In this document: positions 45,444 through 58,566 of the stretch, one piece after another
Layout of the letters: each line of letters begins with the position of its first letter
Position numbering within the stretch: position 1 is the first letter of the stretch
DNA from: Morinoia aosen
Lineage: Eukaryota; Arthropoda; Malacostraca; Amphipoda; Talitridae
Assembly (NCBI GenBank): GCA_030386875.1
Contig: CM059558.1
Span: forward strand, 14,493,428-14,557,427
Direction of reading: 5' to 3'
DNA: 64,000 nucleotides
The notes under the pieces: generated by a model
The model's database searches: none
Seen by the model: only the letters and a program-made list of their open reading frames with translations
What the model was told of the DNA's origin: nothing
Made by a program: the position numbers and the translations under genes

Positions 45444-46659
45444 AAGAAAAATTTGGAAATGAGAAAAAGGAAGTTAATAGCTAACATCGATTAACAATGC
45501 ATGAAAAACATGAATATTGAAAAAAGAAGAAAATTATATTTAACTCAACTTGTTTGACGCACGCAAAATTATGTGATGCGACGATAAAAATGCATGAAAT
45601 GCAGGAAAAATGCAAAGACCGAATGAGAATAAAAGGATATTTTGTTTTATGATGATCAGTTTGCATGGTTTTTATCGATATGATTTACAAAATGATACGA
45701 CGGATAGAAAATTCCAAGAGCGATCTGAAACCGATACAGAATAATTCGTAGAAAAACACATGCAATTCCGACGCTAAAATAGAATTGTAAGAATTAGTTT
45801 CCAGGGATGCAAAGCAATGTATCCTTGGAATGAGTTTTATGAAAAACAAAGTTCTTGTTACCTGTTCCCCACGTGTTGTGCCATATGTGTACCACTGTGT
45901 TAATTGCTCATTCTCGTACTGGTATGAGTGAATGACGTTATATTTTTCTATCGACCTTTTCAAAAAATAACTAGGGTCACACGAGACATACTATTTTCTT
46001 GCAATTGTAATTTTCATATATCTCAGGAAGGATACATTAAATTCGACATTTAAAGCCGATTTTCCAATTTTGAAACTTAAAACTTAGCCAAACCGACCAT
46101 TAAGAACCAGGGAGAGTAGTGAACGTGTTGAATGAAATAAAGAACCTAAATAAAACAGAGCGATGTTTGAGCAACATTGCTTGTTGCACTCCAAAACCAA
46201 GCAATAGTTCTCAATTAAAGAATTATTAAATTATAAAACTGATTTTTTAATTATTTCTATGCTTACAAACGTCACTTACTTTCAAACGATCTAATTACGC
46301 GGACCTTCTTCAATACGTTCACGTTCTTTTACTTTTCCTCACACTCTTTTCTTTTTTTCATTCCCCTTCTTATTTTATATTTTTGTTTCTTTTTTATTTC
46401 CATTTTCTTTCTCCTTTTCTTCTCTTTTCCTTTGTCTTTCCTCCTTTTCTTCTTTCTTTTTATTCTTTTAATTGTTCTTTTTTTAACGTCTCCTCCCACT
46501 TTTTCTTTATTATGACTTTCGAATCTTACATTTTTCAACAGCTGCTTTTTAGGCCGAACTTACGTTGTCGTAGCCGTTTACGTAGCGTAAGTTACACGTG
46601 AAGTTCATCAGAATGAGTTGCCCATTATAAGTTGTTCAGTGTATTTTGATTAGTATTGT
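45444..46659. other. AT-rich unique spacer with pyrimidine tract; no gene seen
   Basis: 45444-46320 is non-repetitive and AT-rich; minus frames at 45481-45666 and 45685-45963 lack domains. 46321-46500 is a TTTTCTTTCCTTTTCTTC-type polypyrimidine tract, whose Lys/Arg-rich minus frame is an artefact. Confidence 0.5.
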
Positions 46660-46862
46660 GATACAACTATCCAGGCAATGAATCTGATGCAACAATCATT
46701 TCAATAATATCAATGCAACAACCCATACAATAGCATAAATGCAACAATCCAGACAATACATATGATGCAACAATCGGACCCAATAATCTCGATGCAACAA
46801 TCCAGACAATAAATATAATGCAACATTCGGACACAATAACCTTGACACAACAATCGGAGTCC
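46660..46862. repeat. Degenerate about 31-bp repeat (GATGCAACAATCCAGACAAT)
   Basis: About seven units share ATGCAACAATC followed by CAGACAATAAATAT or GGACACAATAAC. They are drifted but clearly periodic. Confidence 0.88.
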
Positions 46863-47059
46863 CACGCTGGGCCTGAACACATCGATATTGGAGGCCTACA
46901 ATTGACTGATGGATTTAATTTGGATTCTGCGAGGGCCGTTACAATTATCAGGAGCAGCTGCAGAATTTAAATTCTAAATTTACATCAAATGGATCAAGAA
47001 AATCTTTAATTTAAGTAGGACACCGCTGTTCGTTAATGAGGTGACACGACGTATGGTAG
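46863..47059. other. Short unique spacer
   Basis: Non-repetitive sequence between two arrays. No feature is called. Confidence 0.5.
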
Positions 47060-50000
47060 CCCGTACACAATGTTAATGAGCCTGTACACAACGTTGATGT
47101 GCCCGTACACAATGTTGATGTGACCGTACACAATGTTGATGTGCCCGTACACAATGTTGATGTGCCCGTACACAATGTTGATGTGCCCGTACACAATGTT
47201 GATGTGACCGTACACAATGTTGATGTGCCCGTACACAATGTTGATGTGCCCGTACACAATGTTGATGTGCTCGTACACAATGTTGGTGTGACCGTACACA
47301 ACGTTGATGTGACCGTACACAATGTTGATGTGCCCGTACACAATGTTGATGTGCCCGTACACAATGTTGATGTGCTCGTACACAATGTTGATGTGACCGT
47401 ACACAACGTTGATGTGACCGTAAACAATGTTGATGTGACCGTACACAATGTTGATGTGCCCGTACACAATGTTGATGTGCCCGTACACAATGTTGATGTG
47501 CTCGTACACAATGTTAGTGTGCCCGTACACAATGTTGGTGTGCCCGTACACAATGTTAATGAGCCTGTACACAACGTTGATGTGACCGTACACAATGTTG
47601 ATGTGCTCGTACACAATGTTGATGTGCCCGTACACAATGTTGATGTGCCCGTACACAATGTTGATGTGCCCGTACACAATGTTGATGTGCCCGTACACAA
47701 CGTTGATGTGCCCGTACACAATGTTGATGTGCCCGTACACAATGTTGATGTGCCCGTACACAATGTTGATGTGCCCGTACACAATGTTGATGTGCTCGAC
47801 CAAAATGTTGATGTGCTCGTACACAATGTTGATGTGCCCGTACACAATGTTGATGTGCCCGTACACCATGTTGATGTGCCCGTACACCATGTTGATGTGC
47901 CCGTACACCATGTTGATGTGCCCGTACACCATGTTGATGTGCCCGTACACAATGTTGATGTGCCCGTACACAATGTTGATGTGCCCGTACACCATGTTGA
48001 TGTGCCCGTACACCATGTTGATGTGCCCGTACACAATGTTGATGTGCCCGTACACAATGTTGATATGCCCGTACACCATGTTGATGTGCCCGTACACCAT
48101 GTTGATGTGCCCGTACACCATGTTGATGTGCCCGTACACCATGTTGATGTGCCCGTACACAATGTTGATGTGCCCGTACACCATGTTGATGTGCCCGTAC
48201 ACCATGTTGATGTGCCCGTACACAATGTTGATGTGCCCGTACACCATGTTGATGTGCCCGTACACCATGTTGATTTGCCCGTACACCATGTTGATGTGCC
48301 CGTACACAATGTTGATGTGCCCGTACACAATGTTGATGTGCCCGTACACAATGTTGATGTGCTCGTACACCATGTTGATGTGCCCGTACACAATGTTGAT
48401 GTGCCCGTACACAATGTTGATGTGCCCGTACACCATGTTGATGTGCCCGTACACCATGTTGATGTGCCCGTACACAATGTTGATGTGCCCGTACACAATG
48501 TTAATGTGCCCGTACACCATGTTGATGTGCCCGTACACCATGTTGATGTGCCCGTACACAATGTTGATGTGCCCGTACACAATGTTGATGTGCCCGTACA
48601 CCATGTTGATGTGCCCGTACACCATGTTGATGTGCCCGTACACCATGTTGATGTGCCCGTACTCCATGTTGATGTGCCCGTACACAATGTTGATGTGCCC
48701 GTACACAATGTTGATGTGCCCGTACACAATGTTGATGTGCCCGTACACCATGTTGATGTGCCCGTACACAATGTTGATGTGCCCGTACACAATGTTGATG
48801 TGCCCGTACACAATGTTGATGTGCCCTTACACCATGTTGATGTGCCCGTACACAATGTTGATGTGCCCGTACACAATGTTGATGTGCCCGTACACAATGT
48901 TGATGTGCCCGTACACCATGTTGATGTGCCCGTACACAATGTTGATGTGCCCGTACACAATGTTGATGTGCCCGTACACAATGTTGATGTGCCCGTACAC
49001 AATGTTGATGTGTCCGTACACAATGTTGATGTGCCCGTACACAACGTTGATGTGCCCGTACACCATGTTGATGTGCCCGTACACCATGTTGATGTGCCCG
49101 TACACAATGTTAATGTGCCCGTACACAATGTTGATGTGACCGTACACAATGTTGATGTGCCCGTACACAATGTTGATGTGCTCGTACACAAAGTTGATGT
49201 GCCCGTACACAATGTTGATGTGCCCGTACACAATGTTGATGTGCCCGTACACAATGTTGATGTGCCCGTACACAATGTTGATGTGCCCGTACACATTGTT
49301 GATGTGCCCGTACACCATGATGATGTGCCTGTACACAATGTTGATGTGCTCGTACACATTGTTGATGTGCCCGTACACGATGTTGATGTGCTCGTACACA
49401 ATGTTAATGTGCCCGTACACAATGTTGATGTGACTGTACACAATGTTGATGTGCCCGTACACCATGTTGATGTGCCCCTACATAATGTTGATGTGACTGT
49501 ACACAATGTTGATGTGCCCGTACACCATGTTGATGTGCCCGTAAATAATGTTGATGTGCCCGTACACCATGTTGATGTGCCCGTACACAATGTTGATGTG
49601 ACCGTACACAATGTTGATGTGCTCGTACACCATGTTGATGTGCCCGTACACAATGTTGATGTGCCCGTACACAATGTTGATGTGCCCGTACACAATGTTG
49701 ATGTGCCCGTACACAATGTTGATGTGACTGTACACAATGTTGATGTGCCCGTACACCATGTTGATGTGCCCGTACATAATGTTGATGTGCCCGTACACCA
49801 TGTTGATGTGCCCGTACACAATGTTGATGTGCCCGTACACAATGTTGATGTGCCCGTACACCATGTTGATGTGCCCGTACACAATGTTGATGTGACCGTA
49901 CACCATGTTGATGTGCCCGTACACAATGTTGATGTCCCCGCACACAATGTTGATGTGCCCGTACACAATTTTAATGTGCCCGTACACCATGTTGATGTGC

Positions 50001-53000
50001 CCGTACACCATGTTGATGTGCCCGTACACAATGTTGATGTGCCCGTACACCATGTTGATGTGCCCGTACACAATGTTGATGTGCTCGTACACCATGTTGA
50101 TGTGCCCGTACACCATGTTGATGTGCCCGTACACCATGTTGATGTGCCCGTACACAATGTTGATGTGCCCGTACACAATGTTGATGTGCCCGTACACCAT
50201 GTTGATGTGCCCGTACACCATGTTGATGTGCCCGTACACAATGTTGATGTGCTCGTACACCATGTTGATGTGCCCGTACACCATGTTGATGTGACCGTAC
50301 ACCATGTTGAAGTGCCCGTACACAATGTTGATGTGCCCGTACACCATGTTGATGTGCCCGTACACAATGTTGATGTGACCGTACACAATGTTGATGTGAC
50401 CGTACACAATGTTGATGTGCCCGTACACAATGTTGATGTGCCCGTACACCATGTTGATGTGCCCGTACACAATGTTGATGTGCCCGTACACCATGTTGAT
50501 GTGCCCGTACACAATGTTAATGTGCCCGTACACCATGTTGATGTGCCCGTACACAATGTTGATGTCCCCGCACACAATGTTGATGTGCCCGCACACAATG
50601 TTGATGTGCCCGTACACAATGTTGATGTGCCCGTACACAATGTTGATGTGCTCTTACACCATGTTGATGTGCCCGTACACCATGTTGATGTGCCCGTACA
50701 CCATGTTGATGTGCCCGTACACAATGTTGATGTGCCCGTACACAATGTTGATGTGCCCGTACACCATGTTGATGTGCCCGTACACCATGTTGATGTGCCC
50801 GTACATAATGTTGATGTGCTCGTACACCATGTTGATGTGCCCGTACACCATGTTGATGTGACCGTACACCATGTTGATGTGCCCGTACACAATGTTGATG
50901 TGCCCGTACACAATGTTGATGTCCCCGCACACAATGTTGATGTGCCCGTACACAATGTTGATGTGACCGTACACAATGTTGATGTGCCCGTACACAATGT
51001 TGATGTGCCCGTACACCATGTTGATGTGCCCGTACACAATGTTACCATGTTGATGTGCCCGTACACAATGTTGTTGTCCCCGCACACAATGTTGATGTGC
51101 CCGTACACAATGTTGATGTGCCCGTACACCATGTTGATGTGCCCGTACACAATGTTACCATGTTGATGTGCCCGTACACAATGTTGTTGTCCCCGCACAC
51201 AATGTTGATGTGCCCGCACACAATGTTGATGTGCCCGTACACAATGTTGATGTGCCCGTACACAATGTTGATGTGCCCGTACACCATGTTGATGTGCCCG
51301 TACACAATGTTGATGTGCCCGTACACCATGTTGATGTGCCCGTACACAATGTTGATGTGCCCGTACACAATGTTGATGTGCCCGTACACAATGTTGATGT
51401 GCCCATACACAATGTTGATGTGCCCGTACACCATGTTGATGTGCCCGTAAATAATGTTGATGTGCCCGTACACCATGTTGATGTGCCGGTACACCATGTT
51501 GATGTGCCCGTACACAATGTTGATGTGCCCGTACACAATGTTGATGTGCCCGTACACAATGTTGATGTCCCCGCACACAATGTTGATGTGCCCGTACACC
51601 ATGTTGATGTGCCCGTACACAATGTTGATGTGCCCGTACACCATGTTGATGTGCCCGTACACCATGTTGATGTGCCCGTACACAATGTTGATGTGCCCGT
51701 ACACAATGTTGATGTGCCCGTACACAATGTTGATGTGCCCGTACACAATGTTGATGTGCCCGTACACAATGTTAATGTGCCCGTACACAATGTTGATGTG
51801 CCCGTACACAATGTTGATGTGCCCGTACACCATGTTGATGTGCCCGTACACAATGTTGATGTGGCCGTACACAATGTTGATGTGCCCGTACACAATGTTG
51901 ATGTGCCCGTACACAATGTTAATGTGCCCGTACACAATGTTGATGTGCCCGTACACAATGTTGATGTGCTCGTACACAATGTTGATGTGCCCGTACACAA
52001 TGTTGATGTGCCCGTACACATTGTTGATGTGCCCGTAAATAATGTTGATGTGCCCGTACACCATGTTGATGTGCCCGTAAATAATGTTGATGTGCCCGTA
52101 CACCATGTTGATGTGCCCGTACACAGTGTTGATGTGCCCGTACACCATGTTGATGTGCCCGTACACAATGTTGATGTGCCCGTACACCATGTTGATGCGC
52201 CCGTACACAATGTTGATGTCCCCGCACACAATGTTGATGTGCCGCACACAATGTTGATGTCCCCGCACACAATGTTGATGTCCCCGCACACAATGTTGAT
52301 GTGCCCGTACACAATGTTGATGTCCCCGCACACAATGTTGATGTGCCGCACACAATGTTAATGTGCCCGTACGCGATGTTGATGTGCCGCACACAATGTT
52401 GATGTGACCGTACACCATGTTGATGTGCCCGTACACCATGTTGATGTGACCGTACACCATGTTGATGTGCCCGTACACCATGTTGATGTGACCGTACACC
52501 ACGTTGATGTGCCCGTACACCATGTTTATGTGACCGTACACCATGTTGATGTGCCCGTACACAATGTTGATGTGCCGCACACAATGTTGATGTGACCGTA
52601 CACCATGTTGATGTGCCGCACACAATGTTAATGTGCCGCACACAATGTTGATGTGACCGTACACCATGTTGATGTGCCCGTACACAATGTTGATGTGCCG
52701 CACACAATGTTGATGTGACCGTACACCATGTTGATGTGCCGCACACAATGTTGATGTGCCGCACACAATGTTGATGTGACCGTACACCATGTTAATGTGC
52801 CGCACACAATGTTGATGTGACCGTACACCATGTTGATGTGCCCGTACACAATGTTGATGTGCCGCACACAATGTTGATGTGACCGCACACCATGTTGATG
52901 TGCCCGTACACAATGTTGATGTGCCGCACACAATGTTGATGTGACCGTACACCATGTTGATGTGCCGCACACAATGTTGATGTGCCGCACACAATGTTGA

Positions 53001-53270
53001 TGTGACCGTACACCATGTTGATGTGCCGCACACAATGTTAATGTGCCCGTACACGATGTTGATGTGCCGCACACAATGTTGATGTGACCGTACACCATGT
53101 TGATGTGCCCGTACACCATGTTGATGTGCCCGTACACCATGTTGATGTGCCCGTACACGATGTTGATGTGCCGCACACAATGTTGATGTGACCGTACACC
53201 ATGTTGATGTGACCGTACACCATGTTGATGTGCCCGTACACAATGTTGATGTGCCCGTACACGATGTTAA
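47060..53270. repeat. 21-bp minisatellite, 6.2 kb, about 297 copies (largest array)
   Basis: The unit is GATGTGCCCGTACACAATGT plus T. Four positions vary in a code-like way: ACACAATG/ACACCATG, GTGCCCG/GTGACCG/GTGCTCG, GTCCCCGCACAC, and from about 52230 a 20-bp form GTGCCGCACAC. Blocks are duplicated: the GCTCGTACAC...GACCGTACACC order at 50251 recurs at 50818 (567 bp, 27 units), and GTTACCATG junctions lie at 51041 and 51147. Twenty-one is a multiple of three, so a plus frame of 1,355 codons (Val-Pro-Val-His-Asn-Val-Asp) and a minus frame of 1,521 codons are open. Several frames are open at the same place, which argues against coding. Confidence 0.98.
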
Positions 53271-53451
53271 TCAGAGTATTTAATTAGTAGTTAATGATAA
53301 GTATTACCATCATTTGATGCTTGGAAAAATGTAAAAAAAATTATAGCAATAAAATTGAGGATGATGATGCATCAGTAGACCAATTTTCTGAACTCTTTAG
53401 AAACACGGGACTTTATGTACTGGGCTCTTCTGAACTTTGTGAGCTTAACGT
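53271..53451. other. Short unique spacer
   Basis: AT-rich with a short plus frame (53321 onward) that runs into AC-rich repeat. No domain is seen. Confidence 0.45.
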
Positions 53452-54292
53452 GAACACACAACACACACAGCACCCAATACACACCACACCCCATACACAA
53501 CACTACAAACACAATACAAAACACTACAAACACAACCCACAGCACAATACAAAACACTACAAACACAACACACAACACAACGCACAACACAACACGTATC
53601 ACTACAAACACAACACACAACACAACACACAACACTACAAACACAACACACAGCACAATACAAAACACTACAAACACAACACATAACACAACACACAACA
53701 CACAACACAACACACAACACAATACAAAACACTACAAACACCATACACAACACACAACACACAACACTACAAACACAACACACAACACAATACACAACAC
53801 TACAAACACAACACTACAAACACAACACACAACACAACACACAACACAACAAACAACACAACACACAACACAACACATAACACAACACACAACACAACAC
53901 AACACACAACACAACACACAACACAATACAAAACACTACAAACACCATACACAACACAACACACAACACACAACACAAAACACTACAAACACAACCCCTA
54001 ACACTACACAAAACACTACAAACACAACCCACGACTCAAAACACAAACACTACAAAAACAACACACAACACAAACACAACCCACAACTCAAAACACAAAC
54101 ACTACAAAAACAACACAAACACAACCCACAACACAACACAAAACACAAAAACTACAAACACAACACACAACACTACAAACACAACCCATAACCCAACACA
54201 AAACACAAAAACTACAAACACAACACACAACAACACAAACACAACTCATAACACAACACACAACACAAAACACAAATACTACAAACACAACA
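53452..54292. repeat. AC-rich low-complexity array (ACACAACACAACAC / ACTACAAACACAACAC)
   Basis: Irregular ACAACAC and CACTACAAACACAAC words make up 840 bp. The plus strand has almost no G. The Cys/Val-rich minus frames are artefacts. Confidence 0.95.
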
Positions 54293-54537
54293 CGCACAAC
54301 CGAAGGTCTTCGTGATATTTTCTGCAGTGCAGCTTCCTGTTGCATCATTGGGGTTTGGATGTGGTGCAAAGCAACTATTCGTGTGGTGGTGCACAGTGCA
54401 AAATTTACAAAATTTTCTTTACCAAAAATTGCAAAACTCGATCAAATAAATTAAAAATCAGACATGAGGAGTCACAATAAACAAGCAATAAAAAAATAGC
54501 AGTGGTAAATGTAGCAAATAATGGCTACATCAGAGTA
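54293..54537. other. Unique spacer
   Basis: Non-repetitive sequence leading into the AGCAGC arrays. No gene is seen. Confidence 0.5.
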
Positions 54538-55158
54538 AGAGCAGTAGCTGCAACAAATAGCAGCAAAAGAGCAACAGCTGCAACAAATAGCAGCAAAAGA
54601 GCAACAGCTGCAACAAATAGCAGCAGAAGAGCAGCAGCTGCAACAAATAGCAGCAAAAGAGCAACAGCTGCAACAAATAGCAGCAAAAGAGCAACAGCTG
54701 CAACAAATAGCAGCAGAAGAGCAGCAGCTGCAACAAATAGCAGCAAAAGAGCAGTAGCTGCAACAAATAGCAGCAAAAGAGCAACAGCTGCAACAAATAG
54801 CAGCAAAAGAGCAACAGCTGCAACAAATAGCAGCAGAAGAGCAGCAGCTGCAACAAATAGCAGCAAAAGAGCAGCAGCTGCAACAAATAGCAGCAGAAGA
54901 GCAGTAGCTGCAACAAATAGTAGCAGAAGAGCAGTAGCTGCAACAAATAGCAGCAGAAGAGCAGTAGCTGCAACAAATAGCAGCAGAAGAGCAGCAGCTG
55001 CAACAAATAGCAGCAGAAGAGCAGCAGCTGCAACAAATAGCAGCAGAAGAGCAGCAGCTGCAACAAATAGCAGCAAAAGAGCAGCAGCTGCAACAAATAG
55101 AAGCAGAAGAGCAGTAGCTGCAACAAATAGCAGCAGAAGAGCAGTAGCTGCAACAAAG
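54538..55158. repeat. 30-bp minisatellite (GCAGCAGCTGCAACAAATAG), about 21 copies
   Basis: The unit is AGCAGCAGCTGCAACAAATA plus GCAGCAAAAG. The variable base pairs are GCAACAGCTG/GCAGTAGCTG/GCAGCAGCTG and AAAAG/AGAAG. CAGCTG E-boxes occur in most units. Frames on both strands are open. The unit shares GCAGCAAAAGAGCAGC with the next array. Confidence 0.97.
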
Positions 55159-56930
55159 AGCAGCAAAAGAGCAGCACCACACCACAAATAGCAGCAAAAG
55201 AGCAGCACCACACCACAAATAGCAGCAAAAGAGCAGCACCACACCACAAACAGCAGCAAAAGAGCAGCACCACACCACAAATAGCAGCAAAAGAGCAGCA
55301 CCACACCACAAACAGCAGCAAAAGAGCAGCACCACACCACAAATAGCAGCAAAAGAGCAGCACCACACCACAAACAGCAGCAAAAGAGCAGCACCACACC
55401 ACAAATAGCAGCAAAAGAGCAGCACCACACCACAAACAGCAGCAAAAGAGCAGCACCACACCACAAATAGCAGCAAAAGAGCAGCACCACACCACAAACA
55501 GCAGCAAAAGAGCAGCACCACACCACAAATAGCAGCAAAAGAGCAGCACCACACCACAAACAGCAGCAAAAGAGCAGCACCACACCACAAACAGCAGCAA
55601 AAGAGCAGCACCACACCACAAATAGCAGCAAAAGAGCAGCACCACACCACAAATAGCAGCAAAAGAGCAGCACCACACCACAAACAGCAGCAAAAGAGCA
55701 GCACCACACCACAAATAGCAGCAAAAGAGCAGCACCACACCACAAACAGCAGCAAAAGAGCAGCACCACACCACAAACAGCAGCAAAAGAGCAGCACCAC
55801 ACCACAAATAGCAGCAAAAGAGCAGCACCACACCACAAATAGCAGCAAAAGAGCAGCACCACACCACAAACAGCAGCAAAAGAGCAGCACCACACCACAA
55901 ACAGCAGCAAAAGAGCAGCACCACACCACAAATAGCAGCAAAAGAGCAGCACCACACCACAAACAGCAGCAAAAGAGCAGCACCACACCACAAATAGCAG
56001 CAAAAGAGCAGCACCACACCACAAACAGCAGCAAAAGAGCAGCACCACACCACAAAGAGCAGCAAAAGAGCAGCACCACACCACAAATAGCAGCAAAAGA
56101 GCAGCACCACACCACAAATAGCAGCAAAAGAGCAGCACCACACCACAAACAGCAGCAAAAGAGCAGCACCACACCACAAACAGCAGCAAAAGAGCAGCAC
56201 CACACCACAAATAGCAGCAAAAGAGCAGCACCACACCACAAACAGCAGCAAAAGAGCAGCACCACACCACAAACAGCAGCAAAAGAGCAGCACCACACCA
56301 CAAATAGCAGCAAAAGAGCAGCACCACACCACAAACAGCAGCAAAAGAGCAGCACCACACCACAAACAGCAGCAAAAGAGCAGCACCACACCACAAAGAG
56401 CAGCAAAAGAGCAGCACCACACCACAAACAGCAGCAAAAGAGCAGCACCACACCACAAATAGCAGCAAAAGAGCAGCACCACACCACAAACAGCAGCAAA
56501 AGAGCAGCACCACACCACAAACAGCAGCAAAAGAGCAGCACCACACCACAAACAGCAGCAAAAGAGCAGCACCACACCACAAAGAGCAGCAAAAGAGCAG
56601 CACCACACCACAAACAGCAGCAAAAGAGCAGCACCACACCACAAATAGCAGCAAAAGAGCAGCACCACACCACAAATAGCAGCAAAAGAGCAGCACCACA
56701 CCACAAATAGCAGCAAAAGAGCAGCACCACACCACAAAGAGCAGCAAAAGAGCAGCACCACACCACAAATAGCAGCAAAAGAGCAGCACCGCACCACAAA
56801 GAGCAGCAAAAGAGCAGCACCACACCACAAATAGCAGCAAAAGAGCAGCACCACACCACAAATAGCAGCAAAAGAGCAGCACCACACCACAAAGAGCAGC
56901 AAAAGAGCAGCACCGCACCACAGAGCAGCA
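55159..56930. repeat. 31-bp minisatellite (AGCAGCACCACACCACAAAT), about 57 copies
   Basis: The unit is AGCAGCACCACACCACAAAT plus AGCAGCAAAAG. CAAATAG, CAAACAG and CAAAGAG states mix. CAAAGAG is frequent in the right half. The only difference from the 30-bp neighbour is the middle (CACCACACCACAAATAG instead of AGCTGCAACAAATAG), so one family arose from the other. The 31-bp period still leaves all minus frames open (up to 842 codons, Cys/Leu/Ala-rich), an artefact. Confidence 0.98.
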
Positions 56931-57354
56931 ATGCAACACCGAGTGGCGTCTGAGTGGCAGATGGCAACAGATCACAGCGCCACCTACCAGAAACAACCAT
57001 TTATATCATCATAACTATCATTATGCTCGTAACTATCATCATCGCCCCCCATGCGGAACCTAGGAAGAGTGGGGGGAGCAGGTGATCATTAATCTAGCGA
57101 TCTTTGTCTTATTGTCACTGTAATGCTTATGATGATCATGTCGTCATAATGTTGACTAAGATATATCAATTTTGTTGAGGTTTCATTGATAGTTATGATG
57201 ATTGTATTTAAATATTGACTCTGATTTAACAATTTCGTTGCGATGTCATGAATACTTATGATGATTGTATATAAATTTAGACCATGATTTAGCAATTTTG
57301 TAACGGTTTCAAGGATAGTTTTGATAATTAGATTTACATGGTGACTGTGATTTA
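56931..57354. repeat. Unique segment plus degenerate about 60-bp repeat
   Basis: 56931-57100 is unique. 57120-57350 has about four drifted units sharing ATGATGATTGTATTTAAAT, GACT(C/A)TGATTTA(A/G)CAATTT and TTTCATGAATA. The Leu/Ile/Asn-rich minus frame reads the same repeat at 20 residues per unit. Confidence 0.8.
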
Positions 57355-58566
57355 TGCCACCCCAGCCTCCTGCCACCCCAGCCTCCTGCCACCCCAGCCT
57401 CCTGCCACCCCAGCCTCCTGCCACCCCAGCCTCCTGCCACCCCTGCCTCCTGCCACCCCAGCCTCCTGCCACCCCAGCCTCCTGCCACCCCAGCCTCCTG
57501 CCACCCCAGCCTCCTGCCACCCCAGCCTCCTGCCACCCCAGCCTCCTGCCACCCCAGCTTCCTGCCACCCCAGCCTCCTGCCACCCCAGCCTCCTGCCAC
57601 CTCAGCCTCTTGCCACCCCAGCCTCCTGCCACCCCAGCCTCCTGCCACCCCTGCCTCCTGCCACCCCAGCCTCCTGCCACCCAAGCCTCCTGCCACCCCT
57701 GCCTCCTGCCACCCCAGCCTCCTGCCACCCCAGCCTCCTGCCACCCAAGCCTCCTGCCACCCCAGCCTCCTGCCACCCCTGCCTCCTGCCACCCCAGCCT
57801 CCTGCCACCCCAGCCTCCTGCCACCCCAGCCTCCTGCCACCCCAGCCTCCTGCCACCCCAGCCTCCTGCCACCCCAGCCTCCTGCCACCCCAGCCTCCTG
57901 CCACCCCAGCCTCCTGCCACCCCTGCCTCCTGCCACCCCAGCCTCCTGCCACCCCAGCCTCCTGCCACCCCAGCCTCCTGCCACCCCAGCCTCCTGCCAC
58001 CCCAGCCTCCTGCCACCCCTGCCTCCTGCCACCCCAGCCTCCTGCCACCCCAGCTTCCTGCCACCCCAGCCTCCTGCCACCCCAGCCTCCTGCCACCCCA
58101 GCCTCCTGCCACCCCAGCCTCCTGCCACCCCAGCCTCCTGCCACCCCAGTCTCCTGCCACCCCAGCCTCCTGCCCCCCCTGCCTCCTGCCACCCTAGCCT
58201 CCTGCCACCCCAGCCTCCTGCCACCCCTGCCTCCTGCCCCCCCAGCCTCCTGCCACCCCAGCCTCCTGCCACCCCAGCCTCCTGCCACCCCAGCCTCCTG
58301 CCACCCCAGCCTCCTGCCCCCCCTGCCTCCTGCCACCCCAGCCTCCTGCCACCCCAGCCTCCTGCCACCCCAGCCTCCTGCCACCCCAGCCTCCTGCCAC
58401 CCCTGCCTCCTGCCACCCCAGCCTCCTGCCACCCCTGTCTCCTGCCACCCCAGCCTCCTGCCACCCCAGCCTCCTGCCACCCCAGCCTCCTGCCACCCCA
58501 GCCTCCTGCTACCCCAGCCTCCTGCCACCCCAGCCTCCTGCCACCCCAGCCTCCTGCCACCCCAGC
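57355..58566. repeat. 16-bp C-rich minisatellite (CCACCCCAGCCTCCTG), about 76 copies
   Basis: Near-identical 16-bp units. Variants CCACCCCTGCC, CCACCCAAG and CCCCCCCTGCC recur in blocks. The minus strand (CAGGAGGCTGGGGTGG) has two or more G runs per unit, so G-quadruplexes are plausible, with i-motifs on the plus strand. Pro/Ser/Cys and Gly/Trp/Arg frames of about 400 codons are artefacts. Confidence 0.98.

Noticed and set aside
47011..51576. A 1,521-codon minus-strand open frame and a 1,355-codon plus-strand frame over the same DNA
   Set aside because: Both follow from a stop-free 21-bp unit. Several frames on both strands are open, composition is trivial, and the frames end where the array changes register.
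54472..57000. Three minus frames of about 800 codons encoding Cys/Leu/Val-rich, membrane-like repeats
   Set aside because: All three overlap, differ only in phase and derive from the complement of 30/31-bp AGCAGC units.
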